Shown here: piece after piece, positions 47,854 to 57,649 of the stretch
Numbering within the stretch: the stretch's first letter is position 1
How the letters are laid out: each line of letters opens with the position of its first letter
DNA from: Saururus chinensis
Taxonomy: Eukaryota > Streptophyta > Magnoliopsida > Piperales > Saururaceae
Assembly (NCBI GenBank): GCA_035235625.1
Contig: CP141142.1
Span: 12,492,995 to 12,556,994, forward strand
Length of the DNA: 64,000 bases
Reading direction: 5' to 3'
The notes under the pieces: generated by a model
What the model was told of the DNA's origin: nothing
Seen by the model: only the letters and a program-made list of their open reading frames with translations
Database searches by the model: none
Made by a program: the position numbers and the translations under genes

Positions 47854-49282
47854 TGAGTTGGATGCTTGTTATAAGTTGTTGCATGTTCCTTTGCGTGTTT
47901 CTACACCTTCATCCTCTCTTCGAGCGGAAAAGTATGTTGAGATGATTCCTATGGAGATCGGTGGACATGTGCTACATATGGATCTTATTATATTGCCGAT
48001 GATTGACTTTGATGTGATCCTAGGCATGGATATGATGTTCAAGTTCCATGTGCATGTAGACTGTCGCAGGAGGTGTGTGAAGTTCGAGTTGCCAGGAGCT
48101 AAGCCTTTTATCTTTCAAGGGTTGAAGCGTTCTAATGGCAAATTCTTGGTCTCTTCCTTCAAAGCCAAGAAGTGGATCGATAGTGGATGCGAAGCTTTCC
48201 TTGCTAGTGTTACGGGGTTGAACATGGAGTTACCTTCTTTGGATTCCGTTCGTGTTGTGGCGGAATTTCCCGATGTCTTCCCTAGTGACTTGGCGAGTTT
48301 ACCACCGGAGAGGGAGATAGAGTTTTGCATTGACCTTATTCCAGGCACTACTCCTATCTCTAAGGCTCCCTATCGTATGGCTCCAGCCGAACTTAAAGAG
48401 CTTAAGGCTCAACTGCAGGATCTTATGGATAAGGGGTATATTAGGCCGAGTGTATCTCCTTGGGGTGCGCCGGTCTTATTTGTTCGGAAGAAGGATGGTT
48501 CTCTACGGTTGTGTATCGACTACCGAATGCTTAATCAGGTAACCATCAAGAACAAGTACCCTTTACCTAGAATTGATGATTTGTTTGATCGGTTACAGCA
48601 GGCACGGGTTTTCTCTAAGATCGATTTGAGATCGGGTTATCACCAACTTCGGATCCGTCCTGATGATGTTGCTAAGACGGCTTTCCGTACCCGATATGGG
48701 CATTATGAGTTCTTAGTTATGCCTTTTGGTCTTACTAATGCACCTGCCTCATTTATGGACTTGATGAATCGTGTCTTTCGGCCTTATCTTGATCGGTTTG
48801 TGATTATATTCGTGGATGATATTCTGATCTATTCGGCCAATGAGGAAGAGCATGAAGCACATTTGAGGATTGTTTTGCGAACTTTGCGGGAGCATATGCT
48901 CTTTGCGAAGTTTGACAAGTGTGAATTTTGGCTCAAGAAAGTGCATTTCCTTGGTCATGTTATATCGAGAGACGGTGTGGCGGTTGATCCCTCGAAAGTT
49001 GAAGCCGTGTTGAATTGGGAGCAACCGAAGAGTGCATCGGAGGTCCGCAGCTTCCTAGGACTTGCCAGGTACTATCGCCGTTTCATCGAGGGTTTTTCTA
49101 GCCTTGCGAGCCCTATGACTAAGTTGACAAGGAAGAATGAGAAGTTCGAGTGGAACTCAGCTTGTGAAGAGAGTTTCCAAGAGTCGAAGAAGAGGCTAAC
49201 TTCAGCTCCAGTTCTAACTTTGCCTTCCGGGAGTGGCGGATTCGTGGTCTATAGTGATGCTTCTCTTCGCGGCTTGAGTTAG
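47834..49282 (+). pseudogene. Tekay protease remnant, reverse transcriptase, start of RNase H
   Basis: This frame of 482 codons opens in what was protease: SPHFAHELD and, near residue 60, [10 protein letters not shown], the second protease block. The DSGA active site is missing. RT follows with [59 protein letters not shown] and the catalytic FVDD at residues 326-329, then FLGHVIS and the [12 protein letters not shown] block. RNase H begins ([15 protein letters not shown]) but stops after about eight more residues at 49280. The next open frame starts inside the VADALSR block that normally ends RNase H, so about 100 residues are lost. RT itself reads as intact. Element orientation and gene order are normal for Ty3/gypsy. 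Confidence 0.9.
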
Positions 49283-50871
49283 TGGCGGATGCTTTGAGTC
49301 GGAAATCAGCCACTACGGTTGCTTGCATGCGAGTTCGTGAGTGGCTCCTTTATGAGGATGCCATTGAGCTAAGGCCAGAGTTGACTTTGGAGGACACACG
49401 GAGCTGGTTTGCTAATCTCTCTATTAGCTCTAGTGTGGTGGATGACGTGGTCGAAGCTCAGAAGGGTGATGAAGAGATTCTAGCTCTTAAGACTAAGCTA
49501 AGGGAGAAGGCAGTGTTGGGTTTTGAGGAAAGATCTGATGGAAGCTTGATGTATAAGGGTCGTTGGTGTGTGCCGAACACCGTTGAGCTGAGGGAGCGTA
49601 TCCTATCGGAGGCACACCATTCTAAGTTCTCTATCCATCCTGGAGGAACGAAGATGTACCACGACGTGAAGAGGACATTTTGGTGGAATGGGATGAAGAA
49701 GGACATTGCGGTCTACGTGTCCAAATGCCTTGTATGTCAGCAAGTCAAGGCAGAGCATCGGCATCCAGGCGGTTTACTACAACCACTTCCGATTTCGGAG
49801 TGGAAGTGGGAGCACGTCACTATGGATTTCGTTTCCGGACTGCCACGGTCGCCGAGTGGTAATGATGCGGTTTGGGTGATTGTTGATCGACTTACTAAGT
49901 CCGCTCATTTCCTCGCGATTAGAATGACTACTCCTTTGGATGTCTTGGCTGCTCTATATTTGAGGGAGATCGTGCGGTTACACGGGATTCCAGTATCTAT
50001 TGTATCTGATCGTGACCCGCGGTTCACTTCGAGGTTTTGGCAGAGCTTTCAGGGTGCTTTGGGCACATCTTTGCATCTTAGCTCCGCTTACCATCCTCAG
50101 ACGGACGGACAGTCCGAAAGGACCATTCAGACGCTTGAGGACATGCTTCGGGCTTGTATCCTTGAGTGGAAAGGAAGTTGGGAGCAACATTTACCGCTGG
50201 TTGAGTTTTCTTATAATAATAGCTACCAAGCAAGCATCCGGATGGCACCTTTTGAGGCACTTTATGGGCGTCCTTGCCGATCACCGTTGTGTTGGAGTGA
50301 GGTTGGAGATCACCTTCTCACTGGCCCAGACCTTATTCAGCAGTCAGTGGAGAAGATACGCCTTATCCGGGAGAGGTTGCAGGCAGCTCAGAGCCGTCAG
50401 AAGAGTTATGCCGATAGGCGACGGCGGGAGTTGGAGTTTGGTGTTGGTGATCATGTTTTCCTTAAGATCTCTCCGACTCGTGGTGTTGTTCGATTTGGAC
50501 AACGGGGGAAGTTGTCACCTCGTTTTATTGGTCCATTCGAGATCTTGGAGCGGATTGGCGCCACAGCTTATCGGGTTGCACTTCCACCCCGACTAGCCGA
50601 TATCCATAATGTATTCCACGTCTCACTTCTTCGGAAGTATGAGCCGGATCCCACTCATGTCTTAGATTTTGAGCCGTTGGAGCTTCAGGAGAATCTTTCC
50701 TATGAGGAGGTACCTATTCAGATTCTTGATCGTAAGGAGAAGGTACTTCGGCAAAAGGCAATCCCACTCGTGAAGGTGTTGTGGAGGAATCATGGAGTCG
50801 AGGAAGCCACGTGGGAAACGGAGGACGAGATCAGAAAGAAGTATCCTCATCTTTTTGTCGCTGACCTCTAG
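49282..50871 (+). CDS. Tekay integrase with chromodomain-like tail
   Basis: The open frame of about 529 codons (GTG-led; no independent start, as it was part of the polyprotein) begins VADALSRK, the RNase H/integrase linker. The zinc-binding HHCC region is at about 113-152 (H113, H119, C149, C152). The integrase core has D182 (MDFVSGLP), D243 (VSDRDPRF) and E279 (GQSERTIQ), the D,D35E triad with exact spacing. A GPF/Y-like segment (FIGPFEILERIG) lies near 420. The end (VKVLWRNHGVEEATWETEDEI) matches the chromodomain-like tail of Tekay elements, which in this group is thought to guide integration into heterochromatin. This region is uninterrupted, but it is disconnected from gag-pol by the upstream deletion. 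Confidence 0.9.
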   Translation: MADALSRKSATTVACMRVREWLLYEDAIELRPELTLEDTRSWFANLSISSSVVDDVVEAQKGDEEILALKTKLREKAVLGFEERSDGSLMYKGRWCVPNTVELRERILSEAHHSKFSIHPGGTKMYHDVKRTFWWNGMKKDIAVYVSKCLVCQQVKAEHRHPGGLLQPLPISEWKWEHVTMDFVSGLPRSPSGNDAVWVIVDRLTKSAHFLAIRMTTPLDVLAALYLREIVRLHGIPVSIVSDRDPRFTSRFWQSFQGALGTSLHLSSAYHPQTDGQSERTIQTLEDMLRACILEWKGSWEQHLPLVEFSYNNSYQASIRMAPFEALYGRPCRSPLCWSEVGDHLLTGPDLIQQSVEKIRLIRERLQAAQSRQKSYADRRRRELEFGVGDHVFLKISPTRGVVRFGQRGKLSPRFIGPFEILERIGATAYRVALPPRLADIHNVFHVSLLRKYEPDPTHVLDFEPLELQENLSYEEVPIQILDRKEKVLRQKAIPLVKVLWRNHGVEEATWETEDEIRKKYPHLFVADL

Positions 50872-50897
50872 CGAATTTTGGGAGACCAAAATTCCTA

Positions 50898-50909
50898 AGA
50901 GGGGGAGGA
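50898..50909 (+). other. Polypurine tract of the Tekay-like element
   Basis: AGAGGGGGAGGA directly before the 3' LTR start TGTAAGG. Confidence 0.9.
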
Positions 50910-53900
50910 TGTAAGGACCCTCATCTTTAAACCGGTTTTGATTTTTATTTAATTATGGGTTATCGTGAGATTTACGTGTTTTCTGATCTTATTCGGTAAT
51001 TTTGTAAATAAATAGAGTTTGTGATGGTTTTAACCAAAATTAACTTCAATATTAGTGGTTTTAAGTGATTTTAAACCAAATGTGAATTTTTGAGATTTTT
51101 CGGAATTTTCACTATTTTCCCAAAAATTAGGGTTTTGGCGGGACCCCTGTGGGCCCCACGGTCGAAAATTTTATTTTTGTGTCAAATGAACCTAGACATA
51201 TACTTAAGGTCACACAAAAATTTTCAGAATTTTATTAGGCTTAATTCGTGCTTAAATTTGCAAAATAACCACTTTTAGCCTACTTTTCATATTTACACCC
51301 CAAAACTTACCTATGCCTACCCCAACCCTTACTATAAAAGGGCAAACCAGAGCCATTTCCATTTTTGGGAATAGGCTAAGGAAGGAGGTCTGGCCTAATC
51401 CCCACTTAGGCCCGAATTAGAAGCCGATTAAGGTAAGCTTGCTCTAATTAAGCACTAATCTATGGCTTTTCTCTTAATTTCTTCCAAATCTACCATTTTC
51501 CCCTTGATTCAATTCGTTTTTGACCATCAAAAGCTACTGATTTGTGTTTTACTACGAACCCTAACTTTCAAAATTCGATTTTTACTACCAACAAGCCCTA
51601 GATCTAAGATTTAATTAGGGATTTCTTAAGTAAATCGATTTCCATTGGTGTTTAATTCAAACTCATTGTATTTTCAAGGATTTCAAGAAGGGTGACTCTT
51701 CAATCCAAGCTTAATCAAGTGCTGAGGTAATGGGTCTTCAAAATCTCTGTTTATCCATGATAAACTCTTCATTTTTGGCTTATTTCGAAATGGTTTGCTT
51801 GATTTAGTGTGTTAATGGTAAGATTAGAAAATGGAATTATTTAATCCCGATTTCTTAGGGTTTTGCATTATTATGGTTTGGTTTGATATTCTGGAAGTCA
51901 AGGAGGACTTTTGATGATGATTAGGGTGTTAGATGTGGATTTGAAGTGTTTTCTATGGTGTTTCGGTTTGGATTTGCGAAAGGAAGAAGATGACTGTTCT
52001 GCCGTGTTGGCGATCGATCGGCCTTGCAGGGCGATCGATCGGCTGAACTGAAAATTTCAAAATTTTGCGTGTAACCGATCGAACGGCCTGAAGGGCGATC
52101 GATCGGCTACACAGAAAATTGCATGTTGAGTGTATGATGCCTATTTTGATGATTCCACTTTAGCTTGCCAATTTTATATAAATGTAGAGTGTTTTAAGCT
52201 ATGTTAGGCTACTGGAAATGCATGCTATTGAGTTTATGGAGTTGAGATATATGCTTAGTGATGGTGGAATGACTTATGTTTTGTGGCATGATGTTGGAAT
52301 CGTTATTTTGAAATTATGAATAGTTGTTTCCCTTTGGTTAAGCATATTTCAGTAGGACTACAATCATTGTTGGACAGATTTGTCATGATAAATTGTGATT
52401 AATGGTGTGTGAATGTTGGTGAATGCCATGACTCAATGATGAAATGAGTGATGTTATAGGTGTTTAGCCTTTGTGGTTGAGTTTTGAATTTAACTATGAT
52501 TTCAACGATTCTTCTACTATGATTTCCGCTGGAATTCATGTTTAGGTAGAAATTCACATGTGTAGTGTGGTGGTGAGTTGATTTTCAAGCATGTTAATAT
52601 GCATCATGTGAAAGGCTTCTACTAGTTACACACACACACATGTGGGGGTTAAATGATGATGTTGAAGCTTAATATCGTGATTATGAATGATGCATTAGGG
52701 GCTGGTGAGAGCACTTATCATGATTAGGGTTCATGTATGCTTTGCCCACGCATGTACCATGTTGCACGCATCATGAAAATGGATTTCCAATTGAGGCTTC
52801 ATCGTGATTAATCGAATTTGACCGATTGGATGCAATGTGATGGAATTGCGTGCCGGGTTTATCGGTCGTGGATTAATCGCAAGTTGATTGGTCCGAAAGG
52901 ACATATTTTGATTTGAAGTTCCTGTGTGGAACGATTTGAAGTTCCTGTGTGGAACGATTTGGAGTTCCTGTGTGGAACGAGTGCACTCCGCGGGTTGAGT
53001 CTTGTTTAATGGAATGATGTGGGGACGAGTTGTGTACTTGTCTTGCGGATATGTGAGAATATCATTATGTGTGTCATCTGGACCCTGAGAATCCAGTGTG
53101 GTATGCCGTGTGCACCCCGCTACCACGTGTTCTAGGGTTCTCTCGTGTGAGAACTCGGGCTCTTCCCTCCGCAGGAGATGTCCCTGGGCGAACACCCCTG
53201 CTCTAGATTCTCTGTGTGAGAATGGGACATCCTTGGCCAGGATCGTCCAGGGCGAGCAGTTTTAGGGATTGACAACCCCGATCTTTCTTGAATTCTTGTG
53301 TAGAATTTTGTACCATGACACGCCTTCGTGGCCTTGTCTATGCTCCCGTCTGTGTGACGTCAATGTGTGATTACTCCTTGATGGAGGTTGATTGTGATAA
53401 CATTATGCATGTGGGAATATGTATGTTAGAGATACATCCATGCATGTTGATATTGATGTTATGCATGTGGAATATGGATGTTAGAGATACATCCATGCAT
53501 GTTGATGTTGATGTTATGCATGTGGGAATATGTATGTTAGAGATACATCAATGCATGTTGATATTGATGTTATGCATGTGGAATATGTATGTTAGAGATA
53601 CATCCATGCATGCTAATTTTGATGTTATGCATGTGGAATATGTATGTTAGAGATACGTCCATGCGGGATTGGTTATGATGTGAATGCATGTGGGAATATG
53701 TATGCTAGAGATACATCCATGCAGGTTGAATTATGCATTTTTATGCAGTGTTAAGTGATATGAATGTGTGATCAGAAAGTGATGCACCATGTAAATCTTT
53801 GATCTGAAACGATCTCATTTCTAAGCTATCGTATTTTCTACGTTGACAGTGATATTAAAACCATTGCTGAATGTTAAAACTCACCCCTCTTTTGTGTTTT

Positions 53901-54360
53901 GATTTGGGGCTGCGTGGTGCGACACGCAGACGGACAGGATTGCCTTTTTGAGGAAAGGTCAGAGGTAGCTTGGGTGTGATGATGGAGATCGTTGTGTGAC
54001 TTATCATCGTTTCTTTCATGCTTTATGTTCGAACCTTTGTGTAGGGTTCTTGTTGTGGATTTATGTCACATGTTATAGTTATGTTTGCTTATGACTTATT
54101 TTGAGCCGGTGTGGGCTTTACTTAACTAAGTTTGTGGGTTTGAGATTGTTGTTTACTTTGTGTTAAGCAATACCTTTTCTTCCCCTTTTACTTACTCTTG
54201 CTCAAAGGATTGTGCGCACTCCGTGTTGCTGTTAATCGCCCGTGGTTAGGGATTAAGTCTTCCGCTAGAATTGTTTCTCAATTTCACTTCGTCGCCCCCG
54301 CGCGCTTGACCGGCCCTTGGACCGGGTTCGGCTCGGGTCGGGCATCGCCGGGGCGTGACA
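50910..54360 (+). repeat. 3' LTR of the Tekay-like element, 3451 bp
   Basis: It matches 43923-47460 with about 25-30 small differences and fewer units of the 56-bp tandem repeat. It contains the same TATA box (51333), CGATCGATCG cluster and hairpin cluster; here all three GTTCC-TGTGT-GGAAC units are perfect. Confidence 0.95.
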
Positions 54361-54394
54361 GCCGAGGTTGAAGGACCTTGCATTCATCTCTTTC

Positions 54395-54481
54395 CATCAT
54401 ACACACGTAGTATAAAACACTTCCACACATGTGTGCACCCTAGCACGTGTCACGGATAGTCCGTTTCACTACCCTGTGACA
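54395..54481 (-). repeat. Remnant of family-A 5' LTR
   Basis: This matches the last 80-90 bases of 40821-41666, ending CCCTGTGACA at the hAT target duplication. The rest of this LTR and the primer site are absent; 54366-54394 is element interior joined directly to it. Confidence 0.75.
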
Positions 54482-54482
54482 A

Positions 54483-54797
54483 ATGGCTGAGGATATTCTA
54501 GTAGTTTTGGTTACTACAATTGCTTCAGAGTTAGCCTTCAGTACTAGTGGACGAGTAATATCTCAATATAGGAGTTCTCTTCTACCTGAGATAGTTGAAT
54601 GGTTGATTTGTACACAGGATTGGTTGTGTGGTAAGAAGGTGGTTGGGTCCTTTTGTGATATGGATGATAAGGTTAACAACATTAATGAGACAATTGAAGT
54701 CCATAACTTATCAAGTAATTACTTATTCTTTTCTTTTTGTTTATTTGTACTAAAAAAAAATTCTAACTCTGCCGTTGCCGGTCCTAAGCCCAAATGA
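54483..54797 (+). pseudogene. hAT transposase C-terminal dimerisation domain
   Basis: The frame reads MAEDILVVLVTTIASELAFSTSGRVISQYRSSLLPEIVEWLICTQDWL, the hAT C-terminal dimerisation block (A.diLa.p.stvaSEsaFStgGrvl...RssL.p..v..li...dWl). It joins in sequence to DLDILHW at 40760 and YPIL at about 40800 once the 13.66-kb insertion is removed, showing that one gene was split. The domain pairs transposase subunits. The Ser-to-Leu change in ASELAF (usually ASESAF) is one of several signs of decay. The frame ends at 54797, after which the element's non-coding 3' end follows. Confidence 0.9.
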
Positions 54798-55433
54798 GAA
54801 GGGTGGAGGGAAAACATAAGGATTCAACAATCCTTACCATAGCTATCATTAGATAGCTTAGTATTTTCCTTTAGATAGCTAAGTGGTGTCCAATGTTAAA
54901 TAGTAGACCTTCCTCCTTCTAGGAGGTTTTAGCAATCAAGGAAGTTCAAGAGTTCATGACTGATTCAGCGAATCAGCCATGATCTCTTGAACTTCCTTGC
55001 TCCTAGATTTTGGAAGGTATACTCCTCCACATTCATATGATTTGGTTTTGAATTTGTTCATGGAGAAGTCTTTTGGTGTATTTCAGTGGTAAATGATCTA
55101 GTTGAGATTGACTTGAATGTACTATTTTTTTGTACTATATTTGTATTACAAAATTCATGAATAAAAAGTTCAAAAAACATTTCTTGTGTTCTTAGTTTGT
55201 TCTACTTTAAATTAGTAAATTCTGTGAAGATAGATTTTTTAATGAAAAAATAAATAAATTTTATTCTATTAAAGATCGAAAAGCCCATGGCTTGACCCGA
55301 GCCCGAACATTAGTCTGGCTTGTTAATAATAAACATCAGGCCGGGGTTTTTTTTTTCTATTTTTGTTTATGGCCGGGCTCAAACATACCCCTAGCCCACC
55401 AAAGTCCGGCCCACTTGCAGTCCTAGTTGGGAC

Positions 55434-55548
55434 TCAAGAGGGAGGAATGAATGTCGGTTGTGTCGCCTCTGGCAAGGAGTAGGTGCGGATGTTGGGCACA
55501 ATCGGACTTGGCAGGAGGAGGCGAGGAGCTAGGGTTTTATTTGCGATG
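55434..55548. other. Spacer right of hAT, no gene
   Basis: A short G-rich stretch continuing the spacer interrupted by the hAT (37561-37902). No coding signal. Confidence 0.5.
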
Positions 55549-56515
55549 GATAATAGGAGCAATAGAAAGGTGCGGAAATGACAAATAGATTACAAAGGCC
55601 TATAGTTTGAAAGTCAAAATTGCTTTCGCATGCAGGGAAGGAGGTGTCGATCGAGGCAGTGATTCAATCTATGCACGATGAGTTGTCTTAAGTTGCATAA
55701 AACATTTTGTGAGGAAACCAATTTTATGGTGAATAGGTTTTGGTGGGGGCAGAAAAATAGAGGTAGAAAAACTCACTAAATGGGTTGGAATAGGCTTTAT
55801 AGATATAAGTTTAACTGTTTAAGATAATATTACCTAAATGTCTTTAACCTAGAACTTTAGGCTGACCTAAATGCCTTTAGCCTAGAACTTTAGGCTAAGG
55901 AAGGGTGTCCCATAATAAGTATATCCATTCTTTGAAGAGTAGGGTGTTTAAGAGTAAATGCTTTCCTAATTGTCTTTATGACTACTGCTTTAAAGAGTGG
56001 CAATTCATATATTTTGTGGGTCTTCTAGCCGGAAGAGTGGTCTTGTAAATGACATTTGTTGGAGGGTGGATAATGGGAGCAATATAAAGGTGTGGAAATG
56101 ACAAATGGATTCCAAGGCCCCATTGTTTCAAAGTCATATTATCTCCATCATATTAGCTCAATACAAAGTATTGCTTCCGAATGCAAAGATGTGTGATTTG
56201 ATAGATGACACCACAGGTTAGTGGCATTCTCAATTGATTTATATTGTTTTCGTTCTTATTGACGCGAAGATAGTTCAAAAGATTCCCCTTAGCTATCATG
56301 TTGCGGTTTGTTGGATGAATGTTGGGAAAGTGGCAGAGAGCTCTCATCAATCATCTATTTAAAGTCATGGAAAACCATGTGGAAGGTCCATGTCCAATCC
56401 TGCCCACTAATGAAAATTTGTTCAGAAGGAAAATTTTACCATCCCCTATTTGTGAATTATGTAATGATAGAGAGGATTCAAACTTTCACGCTCCTTGTTC
56501 TTGTACAGTAGCAGG
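55549..56515 (+). pseudogene. Second, rearranged copy of the LINE 3' part
   Basis: 55601-55811 repeats 33140-33349 (SKLLSHAGKEVSIEAV.QSM block) and 55811-56515 repeats 36214-36875, including the zf-RVT phrase KVMENHVEGPCPILPTNENLFRRKILPSPICELC. 55549-55600 is a displaced piece matching 56068-56140. All frames are broken. At 55801-55820 the sequence is continuous where the other copy carries the PMD transposon. Confidence 0.8.
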
Positions 56516-57160
56516 GGGGGGTGTTCTTTCTTATATTACTTTAGAATAAGGATAAAAAAAACTATGATTTAAAAACATTATATAAAAATATATAAATTAG
56601 AAATTTTGGTTCCACTCTATTTAAAATGCTTTACAAAGTTTGAATTAATTAGATCCAGAAAATTTGTTAACCTTTTATTTCATTATGCTACAAGTCATCT
56701 GATTTCTCTTTATAAAGAGATTAGTCACCTTTTAGTATCCTTTTTGTTGTAATTATTCAATTTTTGAGGATCTTATATAATTATTCAAGCTTAAAAGGAG
56801 ACTAGGCTCCTCTATTTTTTTATTTGTTTATGACAAGTAACATATTTCTCTATTCCCTCTTTTTATATGTTCTCTTCTCGTTTAATTGAATGCTCAACTA
56901 CCAACTTTTAAGCAGAATAGTATTGTGATGAGCAGTTTCTCAACCCTTGGACATTATTAAGCCGTATTTCATTCACAAGAGGATGTTGAAGTGGCTGCAA
57001 CTAGGGACTAGCGGGAGTTTGAAGGGGTTCATAAAATAACAAAGTTTTAACTTTTCTTCCAGTATATAAAATAACTATGCTAAAAATTAAGATGTATTAA
57101 AATAAAATATTTAGGAAAATTAGAAAAACATAGGTAATTATGACCATTAAAAAAATAAAG
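56516..57160. repeat. Second copy of the unidentified post-LINE repeat
   Basis: It matches 36891-37556 with many small differences, ending near 57155 where the two copies diverge. Confidence 0.7.
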
Positions 57161-57645
57161 AGTTTTTTTCATATTGCCTGGCCAAAGAATGAAAATTTTC
57201 ATATTCCCTAAATTTTAAACGAAAATGCCATAAAACTTGGAATAACACAATATAAGGTAAAATGTGGCAAAAAAAATACCCCTGACTGGAGATGGGGTTT
57301 TATAGTGTAAACCCCTCATGAAGTCGCATTCAATTGCATACGATGTTAGTCGCCAGTGATTCCTCCAATTGAAAAGTCCATTTTGATTGACAAGTCCTCT
57401 GATTGAGCAGTGTTCATGAGGCATAAGAGAAGATTTTGTGACCTATCCAACTAGACATTGAAGATTAGGGTTTTTTTTGTTCTAGAACGAGTTTGCAAAA
57501 AGTACTCCGGCGTTAGTTCTGGTTGTTTTACAAGTTGAGTTAGAAATTGTATGCCCCAAAGCTAGTTCATCTTTGTAGTAAGGTTCTGATTGCGGCAACC
57601 ACGGTAAAAGAGTAAACTTTGTCGAAAAGCAGCAACCGAACGAGG
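57161..57645. other. No recognised gene
   Basis: It includes an AT-rich phrase ATGAAAATTTTCATATTCCC that is locally palindromic and could belong to a transposon end leading into the Ulp1 gene region. No partner end was identified. Confidence 0.35.
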
Positions 57646-57649
57646 GGTT

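Larger units (their letters stand above)
43923..54360 (+). mobile_element. Tekay/Del-like chromovirus (Ty3/gypsy), TSD GCCGA
   Basis: LTRs at 43923-47460 and 50910-54360 flank a 3.45-kb interior with iMet primer site, a gag stub, protease remnant, RT, integrase with chromodomain-like tail and a polypurine tract. GCCGA is duplicated outside (43918-43922 and 54361-54365). Very long LTRs, iMet primer and a C-terminal chromodomain-like block place it in the Tekay (Del) chromovirus lineage. By eye the LTRs differ at about 25-30 sites over 3.45 kb plus one repeat-number change, so it inserted recently. Two internal deletions remove most of gag with the protease active site, and most of RNase H. Confidence 0.92.
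40821..54481 (-). mobile_element. Family-A LTR element inside hAT, itself interrupted
   Basis: On the minus strand the LTR starts TGTCACAGGG and ends CATAACA. AATG is duplicated on both sides (40817-40820 and 54482-54485), and removing the insertion restores the hAT reading frame across the site. The 846-bp LTR at 40821-41666 has a polypurine tract next to it (41667-41680), so it is the 3' LTR. The other LTR is reduced to its first 85-90 bases (54395-54481). The interior (about 2.25 kb on one side) shows no gag or pol, so it resembles a large non-coding LTR derivative. A Tekay-like element sits inside it. Confidence 0.8.
37903..55425 (+). mobile_element. hAT transposon (Ac-like), split by nested retroelements
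   Basis: The ends are TAAGGTTGTAAATATGACG and, inverted, TAGGACTGCAAGTGGGCC. A perfect 8-bp duplication GTTGGGAC lies outside (37895-37902 and 55426-55433). Subterminal GGCCGGGC / GCCCGGCC motifs occur at both ends. The interior encodes a decayed hAT transposase in two parts separated by a 13.66-kb insertion. Without it the element is about 3.86 kb, a usual size for autonomous plant hATs. Confidence 0.9.

Noticed and set aside
50000-50596. 198-codon open frame overlapping integrase in another frame
   Set aside because: A shadow of the real integrase frame, which carries the D,D35E motif.
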